A stretch of 64,000 bases of DNA from Enterobacter sp. BIGb0383 (GTDB taxonomy: Bacteria > Pseudomonadota > Gammaproteobacteria > Enterobacterales > Enterobacteriaceae), in contig NZ_RJKQ01000001.1 of assembly GCF_003751845.1 (NCBI RefSeq), forward strand, positions 1,054,001 through 1,118,000. The letters run 5' to 3'. Shown one piece after another: positions 48,483-58,300 of the stretch. Positions within the stretch are counted from its first letter, which is position 1; every line of letters starts with the position of its first letter. The translations under genes and the position numbers were made by a program. The notes under the pieces were generated by a model. That model did not search any database. It was not told where the DNA came from and was given only the letters and a program-made list of their open reading frames with translations.

Positions 48483-49813
48483 GTATCGTCATTCTGAGAA
48501 ACGCGACGGCCGTGCAAATTTATCCGGCGAAAGTATGGGAAAAGGTTGATATTGCCGTCGAAAATGAACATATCCTGGATATCGGCCCGGGGCTGGTAGA
48601 GCGCTATCCACAGGCGCACACAAAAGAGATGCACGGTCGGCTGGTCATGCCCGGCATGGTGTGTTCTCACAACCATTTCTACTCTGGCCTGTCGCGCGGT
48701 ATTCAGGCCAATATCGCCCCCAGCCCGGACTTTATCTCAACGCTGAAAAATCTGTGGTGGCGCCTCGACCGGGCGCTGGACGAGGAGTCTCTGTACTATA
48801 GCGGGCTGATTTGCGCCCTGGAGGCCGTGCGCAGTGGCTGTACCTCCGTGATCGACCATCACGCGTCTCCGGGCTATATCGCCGGCTCTCTGAGCCAGCT
48901 GCGTAACGCCTTCCTCAGGGTCGGACTGCGCGGTATGACCTGCTACGAAACCACCGACCGTAACGACGGTCTCAGTGAACTGCAGGCGGGCGTCGAGGAG
49001 AATATCCGCTTCGCCCGAGAGATCGACGCCGCACGGCAGAAAGGCAACGAGCCATATCTGGTCGAGGCCCATATTGGCGCCCACGCGCCCTTCACCGTTT
49101 CCGATGACGGGCTCTCTATGCTTAGCGAAGGGCTGAAGGCGACCGGTCGCGGACTGCATATTCACGCTGCCGAAGACCGCTATGATGTTTCCCATAGCCA
49201 TCATCACTACGGTAAAGACCTGCTGATCAGGCTGGCAGAGTTTGACCTTATCGACAGTAAAACGCTGATTGCGCACGGCTTGTACCTTTCCGACGCGGAT
49301 ATCGAACTGCTCAACGCCCGGGACGGCTTCCTGGTACATAACGCCCGTTCAAATATGAATAATCACGTTGGCTACAACCCCCGGTTGCCGCAGATCCGCA
49401 ATCTGGCGCTGGGCACGGACGGTATTGGCTCTGATATGTTTGAAGAGATGAAATTTGCCTTCTTCAAACATCGTGATGCCGGCGGACCGCTGTGGCCGGA
49501 CAGCTTTGCCCGCGCGCTGAGCAACGGGAATGAATTGCTGAGTCGCAACTTTGATGCCCGCTTTGGCCGTCTTGAAGTGGGCTATAAGGCCGATCTCACC
49601 ATCTGTGACTATCTGCCACCCACGCCGCTTATCGCTGACAATATCGCGGGCCATATCGCTTTCGGCCTGGGTGCGGGCAGCGTGCATAGCGTGATGGTTA
49701 ACGGAAAAATGATCTACGAGGACCGCCGGTTTACGTTCGACTGTGCGGCCATCTTCAAAGAAGCGCAGAAGGTGGCGAAAAAAATGTGGGAGCGAATGGA
49801 CGCTCTGCCCTGA
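48479..49813 (+). CDS. ssnA: SsnA amidohydrolase
   Basis: 444 aa, aminohydrolase of the guanine-deaminase/chlorohydrolase type. Metal site MVCSHNHFYSGLSRG, second-sphere LHIHAAEDRYD, LIAHGLYLS and ALGTDGIGSDMFEE. In the urate gene set; likely removes an amino group or opens a ring on the YgfK product. ATGA overlap with ygfK, followed by a strong terminator. Confidence 0.95.
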   Translation: MSIVILRNATAVQIYPAKVWEKVDIAVENEHILDIGPGLVERYPQAHTKEMHGRLVMPGMVCSHNHFYSGLSRGIQANIAPSPDFISTLKNLWWRLDRALDEESLYYSGLICALEAVRSGCTSVIDHHASPGYIAGSLSQLRNAFLRVGLRGMTCYETTDRNDGLSELQAGVEENIRFAREIDAARQKGNEPYLVEAHIGAHAPFTVSDDGLSMLSEGLKATGRGLHIHAAEDRYDVSHSHHHYGKDLLIRLAEFDLIDSKTLIAHGLYLSDADIELLNARDGFLVHNARSNMNNHVGYNPRLPQIRNLALGTDGIGSDMFEEMKFAFFKHRDAGGPLWPDSFARALSNGNELLSRNFDARFGRLEVGYKADLTICDYLPPTPLIADNIAGHIAFGLGAGSVHSVMVNGKMIYEDRRFTFDCAAIFKEAQKVAKKMWERMDALP

Positions 49814-49837
49814 TGCGTCCTTCTGGTCAATAGCCCC

Positions 49838-49866
49838 AGCCCGGTCCACCAGGTCCGGGCTTTTTT
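49838..49866 (+). terminator. ygfK-ssnA terminator
   Basis: Stem AGCCCGG / CCGGGCT (49838-49844 with 49855-49861) followed by TTTTTT. Also serves the gap before the convergent ygfS. Confidence 0.9.
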
Positions 49867-49878
49867 ATCCAGAGAGTT

Positions 49879-50355
49879 CTAGAGGGTGAGCAGCGCTGCG
49901 GTGGCGATATTGCGCTGCTTTTGCAGCGCGGTCAGCTGAGGCTCGGTCATTTTATTCAGGGCCGCCGTCGGGCAAACGGCGACGCAGGCCGGGCCGCTCT
50001 GCCGCCCGGTGCAGAGATCGCATTTCACAATCACCGGAGCGTGCCCGGCGCTGACCTCAATGGCGATCGCCCCAAACGGACAGGCCGTCACACAGCTCTG
50101 GCAGCCGATGCAGCGCCCGGCGCTGGCTTCGACTCTCTCTGGCCCGATGGTTAACGCCCCGGTCGGACACGCCCTCACGCAGGGCGCATTCTCACATTGA
50201 TGACACATCACCGGAACGCTGAGCGTATTAAGGCGCATGACCTTCAGGCGCGGGTGAAACTCCGCGCCTGCGGTCACATGCTCCAGAGCGCAGGCAACTT
50301 CACAGGTCCGACAGCCAATACAGGCCTGCGCGCTGGCGACAATAAAGCTGGTCAT
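49879..50355 (-). CDS. ygfS: 4Fe-4S ferredoxin-type protein YgfS
   Basis: 158 aa. Four Cys-rich motifs of the polyferredoxin family: CIGCRTCEVACALEH, CHQCENAPCVRACP, CIGCQSCVTACP and CDLCTGRQSGPACVAVCP, enough for four 4Fe-4S clusters. A small electron-transfer protein, overlapping the upstream uacF gene by 4 bases, as in the E. coli ygfS-ygfT pair. Ends in a tail without cluster ligands (TALQKQRNIATAALLTL). Confidence 0.92.
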   Translation of the reverse strand: MTSFIVASAQACIGCRTCEVACALEHVTAGAEFHPRLKVMRLNTLSVPVMCHQCENAPCVRACPTGALTIGPERVEASAGRCIGCQSCVTACPFGAIAIEVSAGHAPVIVKCDLCTGRQSGPACVAVCPTAALNKMTEPQLTALQKQRNIATAALLTL

Positions 50356-52292
50356 ACTCCCTCCTTGCGTTTAAACAGGGTCAGCATCTCATCAGCGGCA
50401 CGGCGTCCGGCCATCATGGCGGTCACAACCAGATCCGCCCCCGTGACCGCATCGCCTCCGGCGAAGATCTTGTCGTTGCTGGTTTGGGTGGTGCCACGCC
50501 CTTTGCCCCCGGTACAAATTTGCCCCCAGCGATCCAGCCGGATGTCGTGACCACGCAGCCACGGCATATCGTGAGCCTGGAAACCAAAAGCCATGATCAG
50601 CACATCGGCAGGCAGTTCAAATTCAGACCCGGCAACCGGCTGCGGACGACGGCGACCGTCCGGCCCGGGTTCCCCCATTGCCGTGCGGATCATGCCGACG
50701 GCGGTCACCTGGCCTTTGCGACTGCGCTGGATATACTGCGGCTGGACGTTGAACTGAAACTCAACGCCCTCTTCCCTGGCGTTCACCACCTCTTTTTTCG
50801 AGCCTGGCATACTCAGTTCATCGCGACGGTATGCGCAGGTGACACTTTCCGCCCCGCGCCGCACGGCGGTGCGCAGGCAGTCCATCGCCGTATCGCCACC
50901 GCCAAGTACCACGACACGCTTGCCCTTTATCTCCGTTAGCGGCGACCCGGCGTCCTCCTCAAGCCCCATCACCTGACGGGTGCTGGCGATCAGGAACGGC
51001 AGCGCCTGAATCACGCCGGGTGCCTCCTCGCCTTCCAGGCCGGCCGCCATCAGGCCGTAGGTCCCCACGCCCAGGAAAACGGCATCGTATTTTTCTACCA
51101 GCTCGTTGAAGGCAACATCACGCCCAACCTCCTGATTAAGATGGAACTGAATGCCCATATTGCTAAAGATTTCGCGGCGCACGGCGAGCACATGTTTATC
51201 CAGCTTAAACGGCGGAATGCCGAAGGTCAGAAGGCCGCCAATTTCCGGATGACGGTCAAAAACGTCAACCTGCACCCCTGCACGCGCCAGAATATCCGCA
51301 CAGCCCAGCCCGGCGGGACCGGCACCGATAACCGCCACCCGCTCTTTACGCGGCGTCACCTCTCCCACCGCAGGTCGCCAGCCCATCGCCAGCGCGGTAT
51401 CGGTGATGTACCGTTCAAGATTGCCAATCGCGACCGAACCCCCTTCGTTTTTGAGGGTGCAGGCCCCTTCACAGAGCCGGTCCTGAGGACAAACGCGGCC
51501 GCAAATTTCCGGCAGAGAGCTACTTTGATGACACAGTTCCGCCGCCTCAATAACACGGCCTTCTTTAACAAGGCGGATAAAATCAGGGATATGGTTGTGC
51601 AGCGGGCAGGTCCAGTTACACCACGCTTTACGGGAACAGTAGAGACAGCGCTCGCTCTCATAGTCGGCATCACATTCACCCAGCCGTTGATAAATCTCTT
51701 CGAAGTGCGTTTTTCTGACCGCGGCGTCCACTTTTTTCGCCCCAATGCGCGGGGCTTTATCGAGGATAGCCTTACGCTGCGCGCCACGCGTGGACGGCAG
51801 CGGCTGCCCTGTCGCCGAACGGATCTGGCGTTCACGACGCAGTTGATTCAGGCCGGTTTCATCCATCAGCCGCAGCGCCCGGGTGGGACAGGCGGCGACG
51901 CAGGCCTGTTCCCCGGAGGGATGCTGGCGGCAGAGATCGCACTTTTGTGCCAGCAGCGGCGCATCCTCATCTCTGGCAGCCATTTCAATGGCGCCAAATG
52001 GGCAGGCAACAACACAGTTCTTACAGCCAATGCACAGAGATTCGTTAAACTGAACGCTGTTACTGGCATAGCACAAGGCCTGGGTCGGACAGGATGAGAC
52101 GCAGGGCGCGTCGTGACAGTGATGGCAGGTCGTGGCGCTGCTGGCGTGACGGTGGAAGAAAACGCGAATGCGCGGGAGAAAATCAGTACGCTGCCGGGGC
52201 CAGTCGTCCTGATTGTGCGACGTGACACAGGCTACCTCACAGGCATGGCAACCAATACAATTCTCGGCATCGGCAACGATAAAGTTATTCAT
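50352..52292 (-). CDS. uacF: UacF (YgfT) iron-sulfur flavin oxidoreductase
   Basis: 646 aa. N-terminal polyferredoxin (CIGCHACEVACVTSHN, CHHCHDAPCVSSCP, CIGCKNCVVACP, CDLCRQHPSGEQACVAACP), then a GltD-like half (CLYCSRKAWCNWTCPLHNHI, CGRVCPQDRLCEGACTLKN) and two dinucleotide sites (VAVIGAGPAGLGCADILARA, VVVLGGGDTAMDCLRTAVRR). Closer to YgfT than to its paralog AegA by the LERYITDTALAMGWRP and FNVQPQYI regions. In E. coli AegA and YgfT support formate-linked anaerobic urate use. RBS AAGGGAAG. Divergent from uacT. Confidence 0.93.
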   Translation of the reverse strand: MNNFIVADAENCIGCHACEVACVTSHNQDDWPRQRTDFLPRIRVFFHRHASSATTCHHCHDAPCVSSCPTQALCYASNSVQFNESLCIGCKNCVVACPFGAIEMAARDEDAPLLAQKCDLCRQHPSGEQACVAACPTRALRLMDETGLNQLRRERQIRSATGQPLPSTRGAQRKAILDKAPRIGAKKVDAAVRKTHFEEIYQRLGECDADYESERCLYCSRKAWCNWTCPLHNHIPDFIRLVKEGRVIEAAELCHQSSSLPEICGRVCPQDRLCEGACTLKNEGGSVAIGNLERYITDTALAMGWRPAVGEVTPRKERVAVIGAGPAGLGCADILARAGVQVDVFDRHPEIGGLLTFGIPPFKLDKHVLAVRREIFSNMGIQFHLNQEVGRDVAFNELVEKYDAVFLGVGTYGLMAAGLEGEEAPGVIQALPFLIASTRQVMGLEEDAGSPLTEIKGKRVVVLGGGDTAMDCLRTAVRRGAESVTCAYRRDELSMPGSKKEVVNAREEGVEFQFNVQPQYIQRSRKGQVTAVGMIRTAMGEPGPDGRRRPQPVAGSEFELPADVLIMAFGFQAHDMPWLRGHDIRLDRWGQICTGGKGRGTTQTSNDKIFAGGDAVTGADLVVTAMMAGRRAADEMLTLFKRKEGV

Positions 52293-52753
52293 TGGCTTCC
52301 CTTTTATTATTTTAAAAACTCACACCTGGATCGCGATGCAATAATCAGGCGTTTTTTCTCTTTTTATTTATGCGGGAATCATTGTTGCGAGCCACCTCAA
52401 AGAAAATATCCCCTGCGCCGCCGGATGCAGGGGATATAACTTTCCACGCAGCATTCAATACCAAAATGAGAGCGCTTTTATCTCAATGTGATACTTGTTA
52501 TTTCTGTTCCCCTGATAAAAACGTCCTTCTCCCTTTTTCTTCCGCCACTCTATTTAGCGACTCGTGATTTATTTCACAAATATACATTTCGATAGCCAGT
52601 ACGTGCATTTCCTGGCACAGCTTGCGCATATCAGACTCAGTGCGCACCGCACGCTGATGATGGCATCAGCTCAGGGAGGCAGCGACCTTCGAATCGTAAC
52701 TTCGTCTCGGTTCATCCATACCAGAGCGAAGTCGTACAGGAGATAACAACGTC
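52293..52753. promoter_or_regulatory. uacF-uacT divergent region
   Basis: 461 bases. Contains a perfect 11-bp-arm inverted repeat, ATATCCCCTGC (52406-52416) with GCAGGGGATAT (52427-52437), and the uacT sigma-54-type promoter at 52613-52628. The repeat is about 190 bases upstream of that promoter and may be an activator site. No sigma-54 match found for uacF. Confidence 0.6.
52613..52628 (+). promoter_or_regulatory. Probable sigma-54 promoter of uacT
   Basis: TGGCACA-GCTT-GCGCA: exact -24 TGGCAC and GC at the right -12 place, though the T residues of TTGCA are missing. 126 bases before the uacT ATG. Confidence 0.6.
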
Positions 52754-54229
52754 ATGAAAGATATTGCCACTCCGGCCTCAGGCTCCACGACATCAACCGC
52801 GCCGGTTGATGAGGTTCTCCCCTTCACACAAATGGTTCTCTATGGCCTTCAACATGTGCTGGTGATGTATGCCGGTGCGGTGGCCGTTCCGTTGGTGGTG
52901 GGTAACGCGGTGGGTTTGCCCGCAGAACATATTATTTTACTGATCAGCGCCGACCTGTTCATCTGCGGCTTCGCCACCATCGTGCAGTCTCTGGGCGTCA
53001 CGCAGTGGCTGGGCTGTAAGCTACCGCTGATACAGGGCTGTACCTTTGCCGCCCTGATCCCGATGGTACTGATTGGTAAGGAGTACGGCATAGGCGGCAT
53101 TTCCGGGGCCGTGGTGGTTTCGGGGATTTTCATCCTCTGCTGCGCGCCCTGGATCAGTAAACTGATCCGCTTTTTCCCGAAGGTCGTGATGGGCGGCATC
53201 GTGACGCTGATCGGCCTGTCGATTTTACCGGTTGCAGGCGGGTGGATTGGCGGAGGTAACAGCGAAATGCACGGTTTCGGCCAGCCGTTCGCCCTGTTAA
53301 TGGCGGCCATCACGCTGGTCATTATTCTCAATATCTACACCTTCGCCTCCGGGGTGCTTAAAAATACCTCGGTACTGATAGGGCTGATCCTGTGTACCGT
53401 CCTGTGGTGTTTTTTTAAACCGCTGGATTTTAACCTTGTCAACGCGACGCCCTGGTTCCATCTGCCAAGGGTGATGCAGTTTGCCAGGCCTGAATTTCAC
53501 CTTATTCCCGTCGCGTTGCTGTCGATGGTCATGGTGGTGGTGATGGTTGAAACCATGTCATCCATGATGGCGACCGGCGATATCGTGGGCAAGAAAGTCG
53601 ATGCCAGAATGTTACGCAACGGTCTGAATACCTGCGGGCTGGCAACCACGATTTGCGGATTTTTCAATCTGTTCCCCTATGCCGCCTTTGCACAAAACGT
53701 CGGGCTGATTGGCCTTACCGGGGTACGCAGCCGCTTTGTGGTTTCGGTGTCCGGCGTCATCCTGATTGTGATGGGCCTGTTCGCCAAGATGGCGGCGCTG
53801 GTGGTATTGATACCCAAACCGGTTCTGGGCGGTGCCGGTATTGTGATGTTTGGCATGGTTGCCGTCTCCGGCATTCGTACCCTGGGCCAGGTCAATTATC
53901 GAAATAATAATAACGGTATGGTGGTCGCACTGACCCTCGGCATTGGCATGCTACCGGTGCTGGTGCCTAATCTGTTTCACCAGTTCCCGCCGATGGTGCA
54001 GCTCTTTCTGCATAGCGGTATCACCATTGGTACGCTGACCGCTATCGTCGCTAACCTGACGCTTAACGGTAGCGTGCCCTTCAAGGTGTCTCACGATGCC
54101 CTCGTCCCCGATCCGCTACCCCCCAGCACTGCGGCCCGCAATATGGCCGTCAGGACCGTCAGAATGTGGCTGCTGCTGCGTAAGGTTCAAAAGGATCGGC
54201 AATTGTCGCAGCCGGCGCAGGAGGAGTAA
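52754..54229 (+). CDS. uacT: Urate:H+ symporter UacT (YgfU)
   Basis: 491 aa, NCS2/NAT family, about 14 TM helices. TM1 QH motif (VLYGLQHVLVMYAG), TM8 Glu motif VVMVETMSSMMATGDI and NAT signature QNVGLIGLTGVRSR are all present. In E. coli UacT imports urate; the residues around the substrate site are of that class. Followed by a strong bidirectional terminator. Confidence 0.94.
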   Translation: MKDIATPASGSTTSTAPVDEVLPFTQMVLYGLQHVLVMYAGAVAVPLVVGNAVGLPAEHIILLISADLFICGFATIVQSLGVTQWLGCKLPLIQGCTFAALIPMVLIGKEYGIGGISGAVVVSGIFILCCAPWISKLIRFFPKVVMGGIVTLIGLSILPVAGGWIGGGNSEMHGFGQPFALLMAAITLVIILNIYTFASGVLKNTSVLIGLILCTVLWCFFKPLDFNLVNATPWFHLPRVMQFARPEFHLIPVALLSMVMVVVMVETMSSMMATGDIVGKKVDARMLRNGLNTCGLATTICGFFNLFPYAAFAQNVGLIGLTGVRSRFVVSVSGVILIVMGLFAKMAALVVLIPKPVLGGAGIVMFGMVAVSGIRTLGQVNYRNNNNGMVVALTLGIGMLPVLVPNLFHQFPPMVQLFLHSGITIGTLTAIVANLTLNGSVPFKVSHDALVPDPLPPSTAARNMAVRTVRMWLLLRKVQKDRQLSQPAQEE

Positions 54230-54259
54230 TACGAACGACAGGTTGGGGATGCGCGGGTA

Positions 54260-54289
54260 ATGACAGGGGATTCAACCCCTGTCATTTTT
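54260..54289. terminator. Bidirectional terminator between uacT and mocA
   Basis: Perfect 10-bp stem ATGACAGGGG / CCCCTGTCAT (54260-54269, 54276-54285) followed by TTTT; A residues precede it for the other direction. Confidence 0.88.
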
Positions 54290-54873
54290 CATTGCAGAAA
54301 CGTAAGCTGCGCGAGCGCCTCATACTGTGCCGGGGTATCGACGTCCCAGTGGATACCCTGCTCGCTAACGGGGACCACATGCGTCCCCAATTGATGGATA
54401 ATATCTTTAAGCGTTTCGCCTTCCGGTGCATGCTTGATCATGGCTATCGCTTCCTCAGGCAACAGGACGGGATGGCCTTTACCCCGATCGTATCCAGGAA
54501 TAAGACAAATGCCTTCCTCACGATGCTGCCATAGCGTCCTGTAGACGCTGGGTTTGACCTCAGGCATATCTCCCAGGGCAAGAAAAAAGCGCGACGATGT
54601 TATTGACGCCACGCCACGCTGGATAGACGAGAACATTCCGGCCCTGTAGTCCGGATTGAAAACCACATCGATTTTCGGATGTTCCTGGTAATAACTTCTC
54701 AGCTCATCTCCCCGGAATCCGGTAACGAGCACAACCCGATCGCAAAATGATAATGCACTGTCCAGGGCGCTATCCAGAATGGTTCCCGCTCCCCACGGCA
54801 TCATCATTTTCCATTTGCCCATACGCCGGGAAAGGCCCGCCGCCAGAATAATGCACTCCTTCGTATTCTTCAT
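54289..54873 (-). CDS. mocA: Molybdenum cofactor cytidylyltransferase MocA
   Basis: 194 aa (E. coli MocA 192). Nucleotidyltransferase loop CIILAAGLSRRMGKWKMMMP, metal Asp in FFLALGDMPEV, and GKGHPVLL. Adds CMP to Mo-molybdopterin to make the MCD cofactor that xanthine-dehydrogenase-family enzymes need. Last gene of the Mo-hydroxylase operon, 50 bases after the 2Fe-2S gene. Confidence 0.94.
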   Translation of the reverse strand: MKNTKECIILAAGLSRRMGKWKMMMPWGAGTILDSALDSALSFCDRVVLVTGFRGDELRSYYQEHPKIDVVFNPDYRAGMFSSIQRGVASITSSRFFLALGDMPEVKPSVYRTLWQHREEGICLIPGYDRGKGHPVLLPEEAIAMIKHAPEGETLKDIIHQLGTHVVPVSEQGIHWDVDTPAQYEALAQLTFLQ

Positions 54874-54923
54874 CAGGATCCCTCCACGCCACCGCCGCTT
54901 ATCGCGGCGGCGTGCGTTGATCG

Positions 54924-55382
54924 TTACGCCTTCAGAACGGCTTTAATGGACGTAATGATGGGCTGATATCCCGTGCAGCGGCAGAGATTACCCTCAAGCG
55001 CTTCCTTGAGTTCCTCATCGCTCGGGGACGGGTTTACATCCAGTAGCGCTTTCGTGCTCATTAACACGCCGGGCGTGCAAAAACCGCACTGGACGCCGCC
55101 GTGGCGGATAAAAGCATTCTGCAGACGTCTGCCTACCGGATCCTCGTAAAGTGCCTCAACCGTGGTCACCTCAGCCCCCTGACACTGCGCAGCAAGGAGC
55201 AGGCATGAGCAGACGGATTTCCCGTCCATAATCACGGTGCAGGCACCACACTCCCCGACAGAACAGCCTTCTTTGGTGCCGGTCAGCTGCAGATCTTCAC
55301 GCAGAAAATCGATCAGTCGCAGGTTATCTTCAACATCGCGAACAACGCGGATACCATTCACTTTAAGCTCAATACGGTTCAT
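54924..55382 (-). CDS. 2Fe-2S subunit of Mo-hydroxylase
   Basis: 152 aa from ATG 55382, or 154 aa from the ATG two codons earlier; AAGGAG is better spaced for 55382. Two 2Fe-2S clusters: plant type CSVGECGACTVIMDGKSVCSC and the four-helix type CGFCTPGV with CRCTG. Small electron-transfer subunit for the 1071-aa subunit upstream; the ribosome site overlaps that gene's stop. Confidence 0.95.
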   Translation of the reverse strand: MNRIELKVNGIRVVRDVEDNLRLIDFLREDLQLTGTKEGCSVGECGACTVIMDGKSVCSCLLLAAQCQGAEVTTVEALYEDPVGRRLQNAFIRHGGVQCGFCTPGVLMSTKALLDVNPSPSDEELKEALEGNLCRCTGYQPIITSIKAVLKA

Positions 55383-55394
55383 GTTCATGGCTCC

Positions 55395-58300
55395 TTATTG
55401 TTTCTGCTCGGACATGACTTCCAGCAGCATCTGCCGGAACATATCGATAAATACGGGAATTTTGTAAGGTGCAGACCAGCGCCCACCGATGGCTTTTTCT
55501 ATCAGATCGCTCAGAACGGCCGCAGCGCGTTCAATCGTTTCTGTATTCAGGGGCTGACCAACCAGCGCCTGCTCGACGTCGGCTAACCGCTGCGGTTTAC
55601 TCATCAGCGCCCCGTCCACCAGTCGACAGACCTGAACAATGCCAGTGGCGTCCAGGCTGAACTGGCCGGTCAGGCTCTGACGGGTGATATTCAGCGCATT
55701 GCGACGACCAAGCTGTAAGTAGCGGTTTAACAGGGGCTGTTTCATCGGCGCCGGGATGATAAAGCGCGTCAGAAGTTCACCAGTTTCAAGAACGGTGCGG
55801 TATCCGCCGGTCACAAACTCGCTGACCGGCATACGCCGCATGCCCCGCACGCTGTGCAGCTCAACTTCCGCGTCGTAGATAATCAGGGGTGGCATTGAGT
55901 CGGCGCAGGGCGCGGCGTTGACAATATTCCCGCCGACGGTGGCCCGGTTGCGCAGCTGCAGCGAACCCACGGTTTTACAGGCGGTCACCAGCAGAGGATA
56001 GCGCTGCTGGATCAACGGATGGTTCACCAGATCGGTAAAGCAAACCCCGGCACCGATGGAAATACCGCCATCAACGTCAAGGATCGCTTTTAATTCAGGC
56101 AGTGCGGCAATATTCACCAGCGGCACGCTGTCAGAGCGAAAACGGGCCTGCACCAGAACATCCGTACCACCAGCAATCGGCATGGCGTTATTTTCCGCCA
56201 GCAGCGTTAACGCTTCCTGCAACGTTTTTGGCACGATCAGCGACAGGGAATTGAGGCGCTGCACCTGCTTTTTATCACCGGAATCCAGCATCTGTTCGCT
56301 CTGACGCTCGGGTTTCTTCAGGTTATATCCCAGTCGTACCTGTTCAAGCGTCAGCGGCAGCACGCGGTTGCGGCGTTCGATGGCAAAGCTGACGGCATTA
56401 TTTAACGCCGCTGCGCCAAGCTCCAGCACCGGCTCGCCAATGACCTTACCGCCCATTGGCCCCGCTTTGTCGTAATTTTCAACGGCGACAACGTTTATGT
56501 TCGGCATATCTTTAATGGTGGGTAGCAGATAGGTGTCAAAGTTTTCCGACTTGACGATACCGTGTTCGGTATTGAAGTCCTCAAGCATGCCGTAACCAAT
56601 CATGCCCTGCATAACGCCACCGTATACCTGGCCGACAAAACCCACCGGGTTGATAACTTTGCCCACGTCGTGCGTCGCCACAACGTTATTGACCGTCACT
56701 TTACCCGTGCGGATATCGACCGCGACGTCGGCGAGCTGGCAGCCGTAGACCCAGGTAAAATAGGGACTCCCGCTGCCTTTTTCTTCATCCCAGTGGATGG
56801 GAGGTGCAACGTGCCAGCCGTAAGAGGATAAGTTTTCGCCCGTGGCTTTGGTCATATCCACAACCTGCTGGAAGCTGAGACTTCGTTCAGGATGCGCCCG
56901 ATGGAAGACTTTTCCCTCCTGCCAGACAAGATCGTCAATCCCCTCTGCCTGTAGCGTCTCTTTGATCGCCGCCGCCATGCGTTTCTTAATTTTATTGGCC
57001 GCGCTGAGAATCGCCTGCCCGCCCATCAGCGTTCCGCGGGAAGCCACCGTGGAACCGCCATCGGCTATCATGGCCGTCGCAGGCTCGGTAAACATCACGC
57101 GTTCCAGCCCGATGCCAAAGGCCTCCGCCGCCAGCAGCGACATGGTGGTCTGTAATCCCTGTCCGTTCTCAGACACGGAGGTGGAAATATTAATACTGCC
57201 GTCGGCGTTGACCTGAATTAACGCGGAAGAGGCGTCAAGACCTTCGGCCCCAAGAGAGCAGCCGCGATGGCTTAACGCAAAGCCAATGCCGTAGCGGATC
57301 GGCCCACCTTTTGCGTTAAGCTGCTGGTAGTGAGCCCGTTTCGCCTCGTACTCGGCTTTACGCAGCGACGTCTCCAGCACCTGCTGCGCGGAGACGGTAT
57401 GTTCACTGAACACCTGTCCCGCCATGCTGGTATCGCCCTGCTTGAGAACATTACGCAGACGCAGTTCGACGGGAGAGAGCCCCATCAGCTCAGCCACTTC
57501 ATCCATCAGGGATTCGTTGGCAAAGATCACCTGTGGCGCACCATAGCCCCGGTAGGCCGAGGTATAGTTATTGTTGGTGTAGACCCCGGTCACATCGACG
57601 CGCACGTTGGGGATATTGTAAGGGCCTGCCGCCTGAACGGAGCTACGCCAGGTCACGAACATCGTCTGGCCCGAGTAGCTACCGCCATCGGCAATAATGT
57701 CGATTTTTATCGCCTGAATACGGGCATCATCATCCAGACCAATGCGATACTTCATTTTGTAAGGATGGCGTTTGTAGCTCTCACGCATGGACTGTTCGCG
57801 GTTGTATGAAATTTTCACCGGACGCCCGGTCAGATGCACCAGCAGCGATGCGCGACAGGACAGGTTATCAATGATGTCATCTTTCCCGCCAAACGAACCG
57901 CCCAGCACCGAGCGCCTGACGTTGACCTTAGCCTGAGGAAGGTTGAGATACGTGGCGACAATAGTGCGGGTACGGTGCGCGTTTTGAATCGACCCGGCAA
58001 TGGTCATAATCTGTTCATTATCATCCAGATACGCCGTGACTGATTCAGGCTCAATATAGCCATGCTCCTGAAAACCGACCTCGTACTCGCGTTCGAAAAT
58101 ATGCGTGGATGCGGCAAAACCGGCGTCGATATCGCCTTTAACCGTGTGATGGTGATTAATAATGTTGCTGTCCAGCTCGCTGTGAATCAAACGAGCACCC
58201 GGCTTCATGGCTTCTTCAGGAGAAGTAATCGGCACCCAGGGCGTGTAGCTAACCTTGATCTTATCGACGGCAATGCAGGCCGCCTCATAGGTTTCAGCCG

